In this document: one piece after another, positions 1 through 7,910 of the stretch
Layout: every line of letters begins with the position of its first letter
Numbering within the stretch: position 1 is the stretch's first letter
Source: Victivallales bacterium
GTDB taxonomy: Bacteria; Verrucomicrobiota; Lentisphaeria; Oligosphaerales; Oligosphaeraceae
NCBI GenBank assembly: GCA_017964325.1
Contig: JAGCSE010000045.1
Location: 1-41,255, forward strand
Length of the DNA: 41,255 nt
Reading direction: 5' to 3'
Notes under the pieces: model-generated
What the model was told of the DNA's origin: nothing
The model's input: only the letters and a program-made list of their open reading frames with translations
Database searches by the model: none
Translations under genes and position numbers: made by a program

Positions 1-36
1 AATGTTTCTTCAACATATTTAAAGGATAATCAAGAT

Positions 37-1374
37 ATGAAAAAATATACATTTCTCATTCTACTGCTGATTGGCCTCATGCAGGTTGAGGCTCGGCTTC
101 TTGATTCATGGCCGCGAGTTGTGCGCAACAATTCAGAAGTCGTTTTCACACTCGTTCTTGCGGATGAACCGATCCTGAAGGAACCTGAAAAACTGACGCT
201 TCAGTACGTCCAGATGGATGCCGTTCGCGCCAATGGTAAGAATTACGGCCGCGGATACGACAAAATCAATTTCAAAATCAACGGCAACACGATTACGACG
301 GATCCTATCCGCATCGTCGGCGAAACTGAACACACAGTAAGGCTCGTTACGCCCGGCCCAAGCGGCAAGCTTGGAAAAGATGCCGTCGTCATCGCGCATC
401 ATCACGTTTACGCCGTTGATCCTGATTTCTTTAGACTGAAACCATTCCGCGTCAATTTCCATGCTTCCAGCAAGCTCCTGGGCGAACAGCAGCCCGCCAG
501 CGCGGCCCATTATCTCGCCACGCTCCGTCAGCGCGGCTACGATTTCGTCTTCTTTTCTTCTCCCGACCTCGCCGCAGCCCAGAAGGCCATTCAAGACTTC
601 CCCTTCAAGACGGATATGAAAATTCTTCCCGCTGAAGAGGTTTTCATTCCCAGCCAATCCGCCCGACTTCTTGCCTTGAATCCGTCCGAAAGCATCCTCA
701 ATTGGTTCAACGCCAATGGCAAAGCCGCTGTCGAGGCCGAACTTGCCAAATCGGCCGCCGCGCCGTCGGTTGTCACGACCAACGTGCTGGTTGATGCAGG
801 TCGCCGTGCCAATGCGTTCATGGTTGTCGAGCATCCCAACGACCGCATGGAAGGATTCCCCTATCTTCCCAAGCCGGAAATAGATGCGATTTTGGCTAAC
901 CGCCACTACGATGCATTCGAAGCAATTGGCGGCCCACGAGCCAATCTCGACATTGCGCAATATTTTGAACTTTGCAACCGTGGTCCGCGCGTTCCTGCTG
1001 TCGGCGGTACAGGACTATGCCCGTTCTCCGAAATCAGCCGGAACGCAACGATTGTCTTGGCTGAATCCGATTCGCTTGACGACATTTACGCGGCTGTCCG
1101 CGCCTGCAACGCCGTCCCGTATTTCCAGCCGCCGCAAACCTACCGCCGCGCCTGCTGTGATTTGCGCCGCGGCCGCTACACAGCCTTCTTGATCCGCTAT
1201 GTCTTCTCAATCGATCATGACCGCCTCTGCCGTTTTGAGGGTGATGCGATGCTGACTATCCTCAATCCTCCAAAGGACGGCGACGCTCCCGATCTCAAAG
1301 ACAAAGCCGCCGAAACGCTCAAGAGCAGCAGTGGTTTCTATGGCAAATGGCTTGAGAAATACTGGGCAAAATAA
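37..1374 (+). CDS. Secreted degenerate PHP/CehA-McbA-like protein
   Basis: Protein of 445 residues with a clear signal peptide: KK, then a hydrophobic stretch and a likely cleavage after VEA near residue 19. An N-terminal beta-rich region (about 25-130) is followed by a stretch that follows the order of CehA/McbA-type PHP metallohydrolases: a strand with NFHASS, then GYDFVFFSSPD, VEHPND, FEAIGG, AVGGTG and a final segment resembling the usual S-x-x-x-I-x-x-A-hR-x-G region (DSLDDIYAAVRACNAVPYF). The HxH and TDH metal-binding motifs seen in the PHP protein at 11432-12775 are not present here, so it may be a non-catalytic or altered relative. AAAGGATAA lies just upstream of the ATG. It is transcribed alone and followed by a terminator. 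The PHP relation is inference from motif order; a secreted protein of unknown function is the safe reading. Confidence 0.8.
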   Translation: MKKYTFLILLLIGLMQVEARLLDSWPRVVRNNSEVVFTLVLADEPILKEPEKLTLQYVQMDAVRANGKNYGRGYDKINFKINGNTITTDPIRIVGETEHTVRLVTPGPSGKLGKDAVVIAHHHVYAVDPDFFRLKPFRVNFHASSKLLGEQQPASAAHYLATLRQRGYDFVFFSSPDLAAAQKAIQDFPFKTDMKILPAEEVFIPSQSARLLALNPSESILNWFNANGKAAVEAELAKSAAAPSVVTTNVLVDAGRRANAFMVVEHPNDRMEGFPYLPKPEIDAILANRHYDAFEAIGGPRANLDIAQYFELCNRGPRVPAVGGTGLCPFSEISRNATIVLAESDSLDDIYAAVRACNAVPYFQPPQTYRRACCDLRRGRYTAFLIRYVFSIDHDRLCRFEGDAMLTILNPPKDGDAPDLKDKAAETLKSSSGFYGKWLEKYWAK

Positions 1375-1405
1375 GTTTTTGATTTGGAGTATATAAGACT
1401 TACAT

Positions 1406-1439
1406 AGCCGCGCATGGCTTCTGCTGTGTGCGGCTTTTT
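1406..1439 (+). terminator. Rho-independent terminator after the secreted PHP-like gene
   Basis: A 9-bp stem (AGCCGCGCA against TGTGCGGCT, with one G-U pair) and a 12-nt loop is followed directly by five T residues. It lies 31 bases after the stop of the upstream plus-strand gene. Confidence 0.8.
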
Positions 1440-1559
1440 CAATGTTTATTTCTATCCTAATTTATCTACGTTCTAGGGGTTCATTCCATGGTTATTTGTT
1501 GTCGCGAAATTGAAAAAACATTTTTCCTAAAACTCTGATTGAATACTGGAATGAATGCA

Positions 1560-2720
1560 TCAAATTATATCCGTGTTTCGTTCCGCGAAAATCGCGGCGC
1601 CGCAGGCTAATGAGTCCTCTTGATCTGGCTGGAGGAAATGTGTCGTCATGCCGTTTTTTACGGATGCAAATAGGATGGAATTGATCTTCGCCTCCAATAA
1701 TGATTGGAAATTTTCTCCAAGCTTGAGAATGCTACCAGTGACAACCAATTGTTCTACGGGATTGTTATTCAATAGGTTGGCGATGGAAATGCCCAAAAAG
1801 TCCACGACGGTTTTCACTTCGCGGCAGATGGTTTTATCGCAAGACTGGTACAGTTGGCAGACATGATCAAAATCCAGTTGCGGCATCGACAACTTGTCGC
1901 GGCATTTGTGCAGAAGTGCAGGAATGGAGGCGACGGTTTCCAGGCAGCCGCGCCGTCCGCAGGAGCATAAAATGCCGTTGGGCTGACAGATGGTATGGCC
2001 AAGCTCGCCGCCGTGGTTGTTGCGGGAGAAAATGAGCCTTCCGTCTTCCGCCATAAGCGAACCGATGCCGCTTCCTGCCGAAACGAGCATGACCGTTCCT
2101 GAATTAAGTTGTGCGAGTTTTCTGGAAAAATATGACATTTTCGCCACAAGATGATCGCATATTGTGACTTTTGAATCTGCGGCTTTTTCGAAAAACGGTC
2201 GTAATTCAAGGCCGTTGAGGGCGGGCAGGGCGGCCGCATTTTCCAACTTGAAGTCGCCTCCTGAATAAATACCGAACACGGCGGCGCCGATGCCACTGAG
2301 GCGGCCGTTCGCCTTTTCCTGCAGATGATGGATGACGTTTGCCACGGCGTCCAGAAAAGTCTTCCGTCTGGGAAGTTTCGTGAAATCAATGTGATAGCGC
2401 TCCTGAGGGATACCGCGCAAATCGGTTAGAACGCCCGTAATGCGTTCCGCCTCAAGGGACAGGCCAAGCAGCAATGGGCCGTTTGGATTGATGCGCAGGA
2501 TGACACGAGGGCGGCCCAAGGCTTGCTCCGTCTTTTCGCCCTGCACGACAATGCCTTGCTCAATCAAGACGCTGACGGCGCGGGTCACCGTCGTGTTGTC
2601 GCATCCCATCTTGCGGGCGAGCTCGACGCGAGACAATCCATCTGTCTGAAGCAGAAAGTCGAGCACGGCCTGCAGATTGGTGCTTTTGATGTCGTTCAAT
2701 TTAAGTATCTTCTCTTTCAT
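1560..2720 (-). CDS. ROK-family transcriptional regulator
   Basis: Protein of 386 residues. The ATG at 2720 is chosen because it puts a winged helix-turn-helix at the N terminus (LSRVELARKMGCDNTTVTRAV, then GRPR in the wing); upstream in-frame codons would add about 90 residues of unrelated sequence. The rest is a ROK sugar-kinase-like fold, including the signature GELGH and the zinc motif CSCGRRGCLE. The phosphate-binding loop is not a good DxGGT, as in regulators rather than true kinases. ROK repressors usually sense a sugar or sugar phosphate. It is divergent from the split transketolase/SDR genes, with 151 bases between start codons, so that operon is the likely target; the ligand is unknown. 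Confidence 0.88.
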   Translation of the reverse strand: MKEKILKLNDIKSTNLQAVLDFLLQTDGLSRVELARKMGCDNTTVTRAVSVLIEQGIVVQGEKTEQALGRPRVILRINPNGPLLLGLSLEAERITGVLTDLRGIPQERYHIDFTKLPRRKTFLDAVANVIHHLQEKANGRLSGIGAAVFGIYSGGDFKLENAAALPALNGLELRPFFEKAADSKVTICDHLVAKMSYFSRKLAQLNSGTVMLVSAGSGIGSLMAEDGRLIFSRNNHGGELGHTICQPNGILCSCGRRGCLETVASIPALLHKCRDKLSMPQLDFDHVCQLYQSCDKTICREVKTVVDFLGISIANLLNNNPVEQLVVTGSILKLGENFQSLLEAKINSILFASVKNGMTTHFLQPDQEDSLACGAAIFAERNTDII

Positions 2721-2776
2721 GATGTTTATAAGATACGTGATTTGCAGGGGAAAATCAAATGACGGGGGCTGTTGAT

Positions 2777-2826
2777 TTGACAAATATCCATTGCACGGTA
2801 AATTTATTTGCCAAGTGAAAATAAAT
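2777..2826 (+). promoter_or_regulatory. Candidate promoter and operator of the transketolase operon
   Basis: TTGACA at 2777-2782 and TAAATT at 2799-2804 are spaced by 16 bp. Overlapping the -10 box and the expected start is an inverted repeat, ATTTATTT (2802-2809) and AAATAAAT (2819-2826), with a 9-bp spacer. This position suits repression by the divergent ROK regulator. The assignment is inference; ROK operators are often AT-rich inverted repeats. Confidence 0.45.
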
Positions 2827-2871
2827 ATCCTGAATCGTCTTGTACCATCTGGAAATGACTGGAGAAAAACA

Positions 2872-3696
2872 ATGAACGAAGCTGAATTGACCAAATGCCA
2901 CGAACTGGCGAGAAAAGTGCGGATCCATTGTCTGAAAATGGTCCACAAAGGGAAGAGCGGGCATATTGGCAGCATGTTGTCCATGGCGGACATCCTGCCC
3001 GTGCTCTACACGCAGATCCTGAACGTGGATCCGAAAAACGTCAAGAAAAACGACCGCGACCGTTTCATTCTGAGCAAAGGCCACGGCGGCGCGGCGCTAC
3101 TGGCCACGCTGGCGGAGCTCGGCTACTTCCCGATGGAATGGCTTGATGAATATTACTGCGACAACGGCAAGCTGAGCGGCCATATTTCGCACCATATTCC
3201 AGGCGTGGAATTCTCCACGGGATCGTTGGGACACGGGCTGCCGGTGGCCTGCGGCATGGCGATGGCGGCGAAGCAGGCGGGTTGGAAGCACCGTATTTTC
3301 TGCATGTCCAGCGACGGCGATCTGAACGAAGGCTCCACATGGGAGGCCATCATGCTAGCGGCGCAGCATCATTGGGACAACTTGATTATGCTTGTTGATT
3401 ACAACCGTTTGCAGGCTCTTGGCAAGTCACGTGACATCATTGACTTGGAATCGCTGAAGCAAAAGTTGGAAATATTCGGCTGGGCGGCGCGAGAGGAAAA
3501 TGGACATGATCAGCAGGCCGTCTATGAATCCCTGCGCGATTTGCCATTGTGCGACAACAAGCCATCGGCCGTGATTTACCGTACGGTGAAGGGCAAAGGC
3601 GTGTCGTTCATGGAGAACGACTACAGATGGCATTATGGCGGTTTAACGGATGAACTTCTGGCCCAGGCATTAAGAGAAGTGAAGGAGGCAAAATGA
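2872..3696 (+). CDS. Transketolase, N-terminal (TPP pyrimidine-side) subunit
   Basis: Protein of 274 residues, the usual size of a split transketolase N-subunit. It carries the TPP pyrophosphate/Mg motif: SSDGDLNEG around residues 147-154 followed by DYN at 176-178. Other family marks are GKSGHIGS (27-34), SKGH (68-71) and STGSLGHGLPVACG (115-128). It should transfer two-carbon ketol groups with the next gene's product, as one active site is built from both chains. The ATG at 2872 has GGAG ten bases upstream and the alignment of family motifs fits it; an earlier in-frame start would run through the promoter. Its stop overlaps the next start (ATGA), which indicates translational coupling. Confidence 0.93.
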   Translation: MNEAELTKCHELARKVRIHCLKMVHKGKSGHIGSMLSMADILPVLYTQILNVDPKNVKKNDRDRFILSKGHGGAALLATLAELGYFPMEWLDEYYCDNGKLSGHISHHIPGVEFSTGSLGHGLPVACGMAMAAKQAGWKHRIFCMSSDGDLNEGSTWEAIMLAAQHHWDNLIMLVDYNRLQALGKSRDIIDLESLKQKLEIFGWAAREENGHDQQAVYESLRDLPLCDNKPSAVIYRTVKGKGVSFMENDYRWHYGGLTDELLAQALREVKEAK

Positions 3697-4613
3697 GAAA
3701 GGCGTTCAATAAAGAATTGTTGAAAATCGCGGAGCGAGATTCCCGCGTCTTCATGATTTTGGCTGATATTGGATACGGTGAAATAGAGGAGTTTGCGGAG
3801 GCATTCCCTGACCGTTTCATCAACTGCGGTGTGGCGGAGCAGAACATGACGGGCGTCGCTTGTGGCGTCGCCATGGAGGGCAACATCGCCGTGACATATT
3901 CCATTGCCAACTTTCCGACACTGCGCTGTTTGGAGCAGATCCGCAACGATGTCTGCTACCATGACGCGAATGTGAAAATCGTCATCATCGGTGGCGGCAT
4001 GGCCTATGGCGAACTGGGCATCTCCCATCATTCGACAGAGGATATCGCAATTATGCGGGCGTTGCCAAACATGGTCGTTCTCGCGCCTTGCGACAAGGCG
4101 GAAACGGTCGCTTTGACGGATGCGATGATGGCCTATAATGGACCTGTCTATTTCCGCTGCGGATACAAGGGCGAGCCTGATTTGCACAACGGCCCAATCG
4201 AGGCGAAAATCGGCGGATCCGCGCAATTGCGTGACGGCAAGGCGGCTACCGTGTTCTTTGCGGGAACGGTCGGCATCAACGCGAAACAGGCCGTTGAGGA
4301 ATTGGCGGCGGAAGGCATCGACTGCCGTCTGGTCAGCTTGTATTCCATCAAGCCCATTGACAAGGCGGCCATCGTGCGTGCCGCGAAGGAGACGAAGGGC
4401 ATCGTGGTATTGGAGGAGCACAATATCTGCGGCGGCGTGGGCAGTGCCGTGGCGGAAGTGCTTATGGATGAAGGTGCTGGCAATGTGCCGTTCAAACGTC
4501 TGGCGATGCCGGACGTGAATGCGACGAAGGTTGGTTGCCAGGCATGGATGCGCGAGCAGTATGGCCTTGGCGTCAAAGATGTTAAGAATGCTGTGAAATC
4601 TCTTTTGAAGTGA
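3693..4613 (+). CDS. Transketolase, C-terminal subunit
   Basis: Protein of 306 residues containing the pyrimidine-binding domain and the C-terminal domain of transketolase. Visible marks are NCGVAEQNM with the glutamate that activates TPP, GISHHSTEDIA, and the PNMVVLAPCD strand before the C-terminal lobe. It overlaps the N-subunit by four bases and is followed at 9 bases by an SDR gene. The gene set differs from a housekeeping transketolase locus: with a ROK regulator and an SDR it looks like a dedicated sugar-catabolic branch. The sugar cannot be read from the sequence. Confidence 0.93.
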   Translation: MRKAFNKELLKIAERDSRVFMILADIGYGEIEEFAEAFPDRFINCGVAEQNMTGVACGVAMEGNIAVTYSIANFPTLRCLEQIRNDVCYHDANVKIVIIGGGMAYGELGISHHSTEDIAIMRALPNMVVLAPCDKAETVALTDAMMAYNGPVYFRCGYKGEPDLHNGPIEAKIGGSAQLRDGKAATVFFAGTVGINAKQAVEELAAEGIDCRLVSLYSIKPIDKAAIVRAAKETKGIVVLEEHNICGGVGSAVAEVLMDEGAGNVPFKRLAMPDVNATKVGCQAWMREQYGLGVKDVKNAVKSLLK

Positions 4614-4621
4614 GGTGCGCC

Positions 4622-5389
4622 ATGATTTCATTGGAAGGGAAAAAGGCGATTGTGACGGGCGGCGCGGGCGGCATCGGGCTGGCCGGCGTGAAATGCTTCC
4701 GCGAAGCGGGAGCAGACGTGATCATCGCGGACATCAATGAAGAAGCGGGCCGCAAGGCCGCCGCTGAAACAGGAGCAACATTCGTAAAATGCGATGTTTC
4801 CAACAGTGCAGATGTACAAAAAGTCATAGCTGTAGCCAATGGTAAATTGGACATTCTATACAACAATGCGGGCGTGTATCTGAATGGAAAAGATGGTCGT
4901 GTGACGGACATTGATGAAGCCGTTTGGGAACGCGTGATCGCCATCAACCTACGAAGTGTGTTTTTGTTCTGTAAGTACACCATTCCGTTGATGATGGAGC
5001 AGGGTGGTGCGATCATCAACACGGCATCCAGCGCGGGAATGATCGGCATTCCGGACTGCGACGCCTATACGGCAACGAAAGGCGCAATCGTGCAGTTGAC
5101 GAAATCGATGGCGGCTGAATACGGCCGCTACAAGATCCGTGTGAACTGCATCGCTCCAGCCGCCATCATGACATCGATGATGCGGCAGAGCAATCCGGAA
5201 AATTCCACGTTTGACGAAAACAGCTTCTTGAATCTGCGTACGCCGTTGCGCCGTTACGGCACGCCGGAGGAAATCGCGCAGGTGGCGCGTTTTCTCGCGT
5301 CGGACGATGCAAGCTATCTCAATGGCGCCATCATCGTGGCGGACGGTGGCATCACGATCAACGGTGATTTGTCCTATCCGGATAAATGA
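4622..5389 (+). CDS. SDR-family NAD(P)-dependent oxidoreductase
   Basis: Protein of 255 residues, the classical SDR length. TGGAGGIG (12-19) is the cofactor loop, NNAG (81-84) the structural motif, and Ser-136/137 with Y149-TAT-K153 the catalytic set. The acidic residue after the second strand (ADIN) suggests NAD rather than NADP. The ATG at 4622 is preferred over a GTG at 4610 because GAGGTG sits at the right distance before it. It is third in the transketolase operon and probably oxidises or reduces the sugar or polyol that feeds, or leaves, that enzyme. The exact substrate is unknown; 3-oxoacyl reductase-like names would be over-reading. Confidence 0.9.
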   Translation: MISLEGKKAIVTGGAGGIGLAGVKCFREAGADVIIADINEEAGRKAAAETGATFVKCDVSNSADVQKVIAVANGKLDILYNNAGVYLNGKDGRVTDIDEAVWERVIAINLRSVFLFCKYTIPLMMEQGGAIINTASSAGMIGIPDCDAYTATKGAIVQLTKSMAAEYGRYKIRVNCIAPAAIMTSMMRQSNPENSTFDENSFLNLRTPLRRYGTPEEIAQVARFLASDDASYLNGAIIVADGGITINGDLSYPDK

Positions 5390-5390
5390 G

Positions 5391-5425
5391 ACGTAGGGGG
5401 TGCCGTCGGCGTCCCGCCGTTGGTT
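5391..5425. repeat. GC-rich hairpin repeat, core GGCGTCCCGCC
   Basis: A small stem-loop, CGGCG (5407-5411) and CGCCG (5415-5419) with a TCC loop, follows the SDR stop. Its core GCGTCCCGCC, and the flank GCCGTTGGTT, recur in the intergenic elements at 7721-7778 and (core only) 24984-25023. It may act as a transcript-end hairpin, though no T-run follows. Confidence 0.5.
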
Positions 5426-5563
5426 ATGATAGGTAACAAGCAGGAAGCGCCAGTCTGGATGTTTTTTTGATTGCATCATGCCATGATTCTTATATATTAT
5501 TAGGCAGATGAATCAAGATTCCATCCAGTCTGGTATGTTTTATTGAAAGGCTTCCAACAACCT

Positions 5564-6172
5564 ATGCAACTGCTACAACAGTATTTGACGTTTTTCTTCC
5601 TGTTGACGCCGTTTTTTGTCCTCAGCGTATTCCTCACGATGACGGAGGAATCGGACTTGAAGACGCGTCATTCGCTGGCAGTCCGAATCGCTTTGGGGGC
5701 GTCATGCGTCTGCATATCCATTTTCTTCGGCGGCACATGGCTGATGAAACTGTTCGGTATCACAGTTGACGCCTTCCGAGCGGGTTCTGGTGTATTGCTT
5801 CTGCTGGTCGCGATCAAGCTTGTGTACGGAGATGATTCCGCTGAACAGCAACGGCATAAGACCAGCGCGGAACTGCTCAGGGATGCAGTCGTGCCATTGG
5901 CGGTGCCAATCACCGCAGGCCCTGCTACGCTTGGTACGCTCATCGTCATGGGACTTGAAAAAAGTTCGTGGAATGAAAAGCTTGCAACGGCGGCTGCCAT
6001 GGTCATGGCCTGCTGGACCATCGGTTTGATGCTCTTTTTCTCAGGCGTCATTGTGCGTGTTTTCGGTCGTACAATCATCGCCATGCTTGGCAAGATCACA
6101 GGTCTGATTCTCAGTGCCATCGCCGTGAGCATGATCATCACCGGTGTCCATGCGCTGTGGTTGGCTAATTGA
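5564..6172 (+). CDS. MarC-family integral membrane protein
   Basis: Protein of about 202 residues with the six hydrophobic segments expected of the MarC family (UPF0056). The marks are the first segment ending in LSVFLTMTEESDLKTR, F-x-A-GSGVLLLLVAI in the third segment, and the signature VPLAVPITAGPATLGT in the middle. MarC proteins sit in the inner membrane; despite the name they are not proven antibiotic exporters. The ATG at 5564 is chosen; a TTG at 5543 in frame would add seven residues, and AAAGG at 5546 is a little far from the ATG, so the start is uncertain by that much. Stands alone, upstream of the thiC riboswitch. Confidence 0.87.
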   Translation: MQLLQQYLTFFFLLTPFFVLSVFLTMTEESDLKTRHSLAVRIALGASCVCISIFFGGTWLMKLFGITVDAFRAGSGVLLLLVAIKLVYGDDSAEQQRHKTSAELLRDAVVPLAVPITAGPATLGTLIVMGLEKSSWNEKLATAAAMVMACWTIGLMLFFSGVIVRVFGRTIIAMLGKITGLILSAIAVSMIITGVHALWLAN

Positions 6173-6210
6173 TGAAAGACTCGGCGTCATTTATCGCAGA
6201 GACACGGTTT

Positions 6211-6263
6211 GTTTTGCATTATGCCTGCAAAACATTATATTATATATGCATTCACGTGAATGC
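6211..6263 (+). promoter_or_regulatory. Candidate thiC promoter with two inverted repeats
   Basis: TTGCAT (6214-6219) and TATATT (6236-6241) with a 16-bp spacer form a plausible promoter whose start would fall just before the riboswitch. The spacer overlaps a perfect 8-bp inverted repeat (GTTTTGCA 6211-6218, TGCAAAAC 6226-6233). A perfect 16-bp palindrome, GCATTCACGTGAATGC, occupies 6248-6263 and overlaps the 5' strand of the aptamer's first helix. The repeat at 6211-6233 could alternatively be a weak terminator for marC. Confidence 0.4.
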
Positions 6264-6342
6264 CGGGGTGCTTACGGCGATTGTCCGAGGCTGAGATTAA
6301 ACCCGTGAACCTGATCTGAGTAATGTCAGCGTAGGGAGACAT
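6260..6342 (+). ncRNA. TPP (THI-box) riboswitch upstream of thiC
   Basis: The conserved aptamer is directly visible: GGGGTGC at the 5' side, CTGAGA at 6291-6296, ACCC, then ACCTGATCTG, TAATG, TCAGCGTAGGGA. The first helix can be formed by ATGCC (6260-6264) and GACAT (6338-6342) with one mismatch. It ends about 66 bases before the thiC start, so control is probably at translation initiation or by a short expression platform around 6345-6405; no strong T-run terminator is seen there. Binding of thiamine pyrophosphate normally turns the gene off. Confidence 0.95.
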
Positions 6343-6408
6343 GCGCATGCCAATCCAACGATATACCGACATCCTGGCTCCCGTATTTTTCGTAGGAGCT
6401 TAGGGAAA

Positions 6409-7719
6409 ATGGAAAAATTGAACCAGATGGAAGCCGCGAAGCGTGGCATCGTTACGGATGAAATAGTTGCCGTTGCCAAGTTCGAGCGGCGTGAAGCAGA
6501 ATGGATTAGGGAACGCGTTGCCAATGGTCGCATCGTCGTGCCAGCCAATAAGTTGCACACAAGCCTGAAGCCCATGGGCATCGGACGGGAATTGAAGACG
6601 AAAATCAATGCCAATATCGGAACGTCGCCGACATCCAGCTGCATAACGCAGGAACTTGCGAAATTGGACGCCGCCATTTCATACGGCGCAGACACCGTCA
6701 TGGATCTTTCGACAGGCGACAATCTTGACCAGACCCGCCGCGCCATTATCAGCCATTCTGTCATTCCTGTGGGAACTGTTCCCATCTACGAACTGGCCTG
6801 CCGTGGCGGAAGCGACGAAGCCATTGATTTTTCAAAGGAGGCCATTTTGTCCGTCATCCGCGACCAGGCGGAACAAGGCGTGGATTACATGACCATGCAC
6901 TGCGGCATCCGTCCGACGATGCTGCCCGCTGCCCGCGCCCGCAAGATGCGCATCGTCTCACGCGGCGGTGCGCTTATCGCACGGTATATGGCCAAGACAG
7001 GCAACGACAATCCCTTCTATGAATATTTCGATGACATTCTCGCAATCTGCCATCAGTACGATGTGACGATTTCGTTGGGCGACGGTTTGCGTCCAGGTTG
7101 TTTAGCCGATGCCTCAGACCGTGCGCAATTTGCTGAATTGGCGCAACTTGGAGAATTGGCCCGCCGTTGCCGCGACGCCAACGTGCAAGTCATGATCGAA
7201 GGTCCTGGCCATATTCCATTGGACGAAGTCGAAATGAACATGAAATTGGAGCAACTGTGGTGCGACGACGCGCCGTTCTATGTTCTCGGCCCCGTAACGA
7301 TGGATTGCGCACCTGGTTATGACCACATCACGAGCGCCATCGGCGCGGCTGTCGGCGCATGGCACGGAGCGGCCATGCTCTGCTATGTCACGCCGAAGGA
7401 ACACATCGGCCTGCCGAATGCCGAAGATGTCCATCAGGGTGTCATCGCCTACAAGATTGCTGCACATGTGGCTGATATCGCCAAACATATACCTGGCGCC
7501 ATGGAGCAGGACAATGCGATTTCCGATGCGCGGGCGGTTTTCGACTGGGAAAAGCAGTTCGATTTGGCGCTCGATCCTGAAAAGGCCCGCGCCATGCGGC
7601 AGGAGGCCATTGAGGAACGGAATTCGCCCACTCCCATGCAGGGGACGCGCAATGGCGAACATTTCTGCTCAATGTGCGGAGCGAAATTCTGCTCCATCCG
7701 CGTCAGCAAGGAAATTTGA
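6409..7719 (+). CDS. thiC: Phosphomethylpyrimidine synthase ThiC
   Basis: Protein of 436 residues, the short bacterial ThiC form without the long N-terminal extension of E. coli. It converts aminoimidazole ribotide to HMP phosphate, the pyrimidine precursor of thiamine, by radical SAM chemistry. Diagnostic stretches include [43 protein letters not shown] and the C-terminal cluster motif CSMCGAKFC (cysteines 420, 423, 428). AGGAG lies ten bases before the ATG. The riboswitch directly upstream confirms the role. Other thiamine genes are not in the window. Its product supports the TPP-dependent enzymes encoded nearby (split transketolase and Dxs). Confidence 0.97.
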   Translation: MEKLNQMEAAKRGIVTDEIVAVAKFERREAEWIRERVANGRIVVPANKLHTSLKPMGIGRELKTKINANIGTSPTSSCITQELAKLDAAISYGADTVMDLSTGDNLDQTRRAIISHSVIPVGTVPIYELACRGGSDEAIDFSKEAILSVIRDQAEQGVDYMTMHCGIRPTMLPAARARKMRIVSRGGALIARYMAKTGNDNPFYEYFDDILAICHQYDVTISLGDGLRPGCLADASDRAQFAELAQLGELARRCRDANVQVMIEGPGHIPLDEVEMNMKLEQLWCDDAPFYVLGPVTMDCAPGYDHITSAIGAAVGAWHGAAMLCYVTPKEHIGLPNAEDVHQGVIAYKIAAHVADIAKHIPGAMEQDNAISDARAVFDWEKQFDLALDPEKARAMRQEAIEERNSPTPMQGTRNGEHFCSMCGAKFCSIRVSKEI

Positions 7720-7720
7720 T

Positions 7721-7778
7721 TGGAGGCACCATCGGCATTTTGCCGTTGGTTGGCGCAGACGGGACGCCCGCACCACAC
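7721..7778. repeat. GC-rich intergenic hairpin repeat after thiC
   Basis: Contains a 10-bp stem with one mismatch (ACCATCGGCA 7728-7737, TGCCGTTGGT 7741-7750) and, inverted, the core GGGACGCCC at 7761-7769. GCCGTTGGTT and the GCGTCCCG core match the element at 5391-5425; the core also matches 24984-25023. No T-run follows the hairpin. Confidence 0.5.
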
Positions 7779-7860
7779 ATTCGCATCATTTTTATCATGA
7801 GTTGAATGGATTTATACGATTACGGCAGTATATTTTTTTCATGATAACGGCAGAGAGAAA

Positions 7861-7878
7861 CGTCTTCGAAAGAAGACG
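7861..7878 (+). other. Leader hairpin with GAAA tetraloop before the porin gene
   Basis: CGTCTTC and GAAGACG form a perfect 7-bp stem closed by a GAAA loop, a stable RNA hairpin 32 bases upstream of the porin ATG. It leaves the GGAG ribosome site free and may stabilise the mRNA 5' end. Confidence 0.4.
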
Positions 7879-7910
7879 AACTGTCCACCCAATTTTTGGA
7901 GCAATCAAAA

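Noticed and set aside
3633..4631. Long minus-strand frame opposite the transketolase C-subunit
   Set aside because: It is the complement of a well-supported gene and has no ribosome site or family motif.
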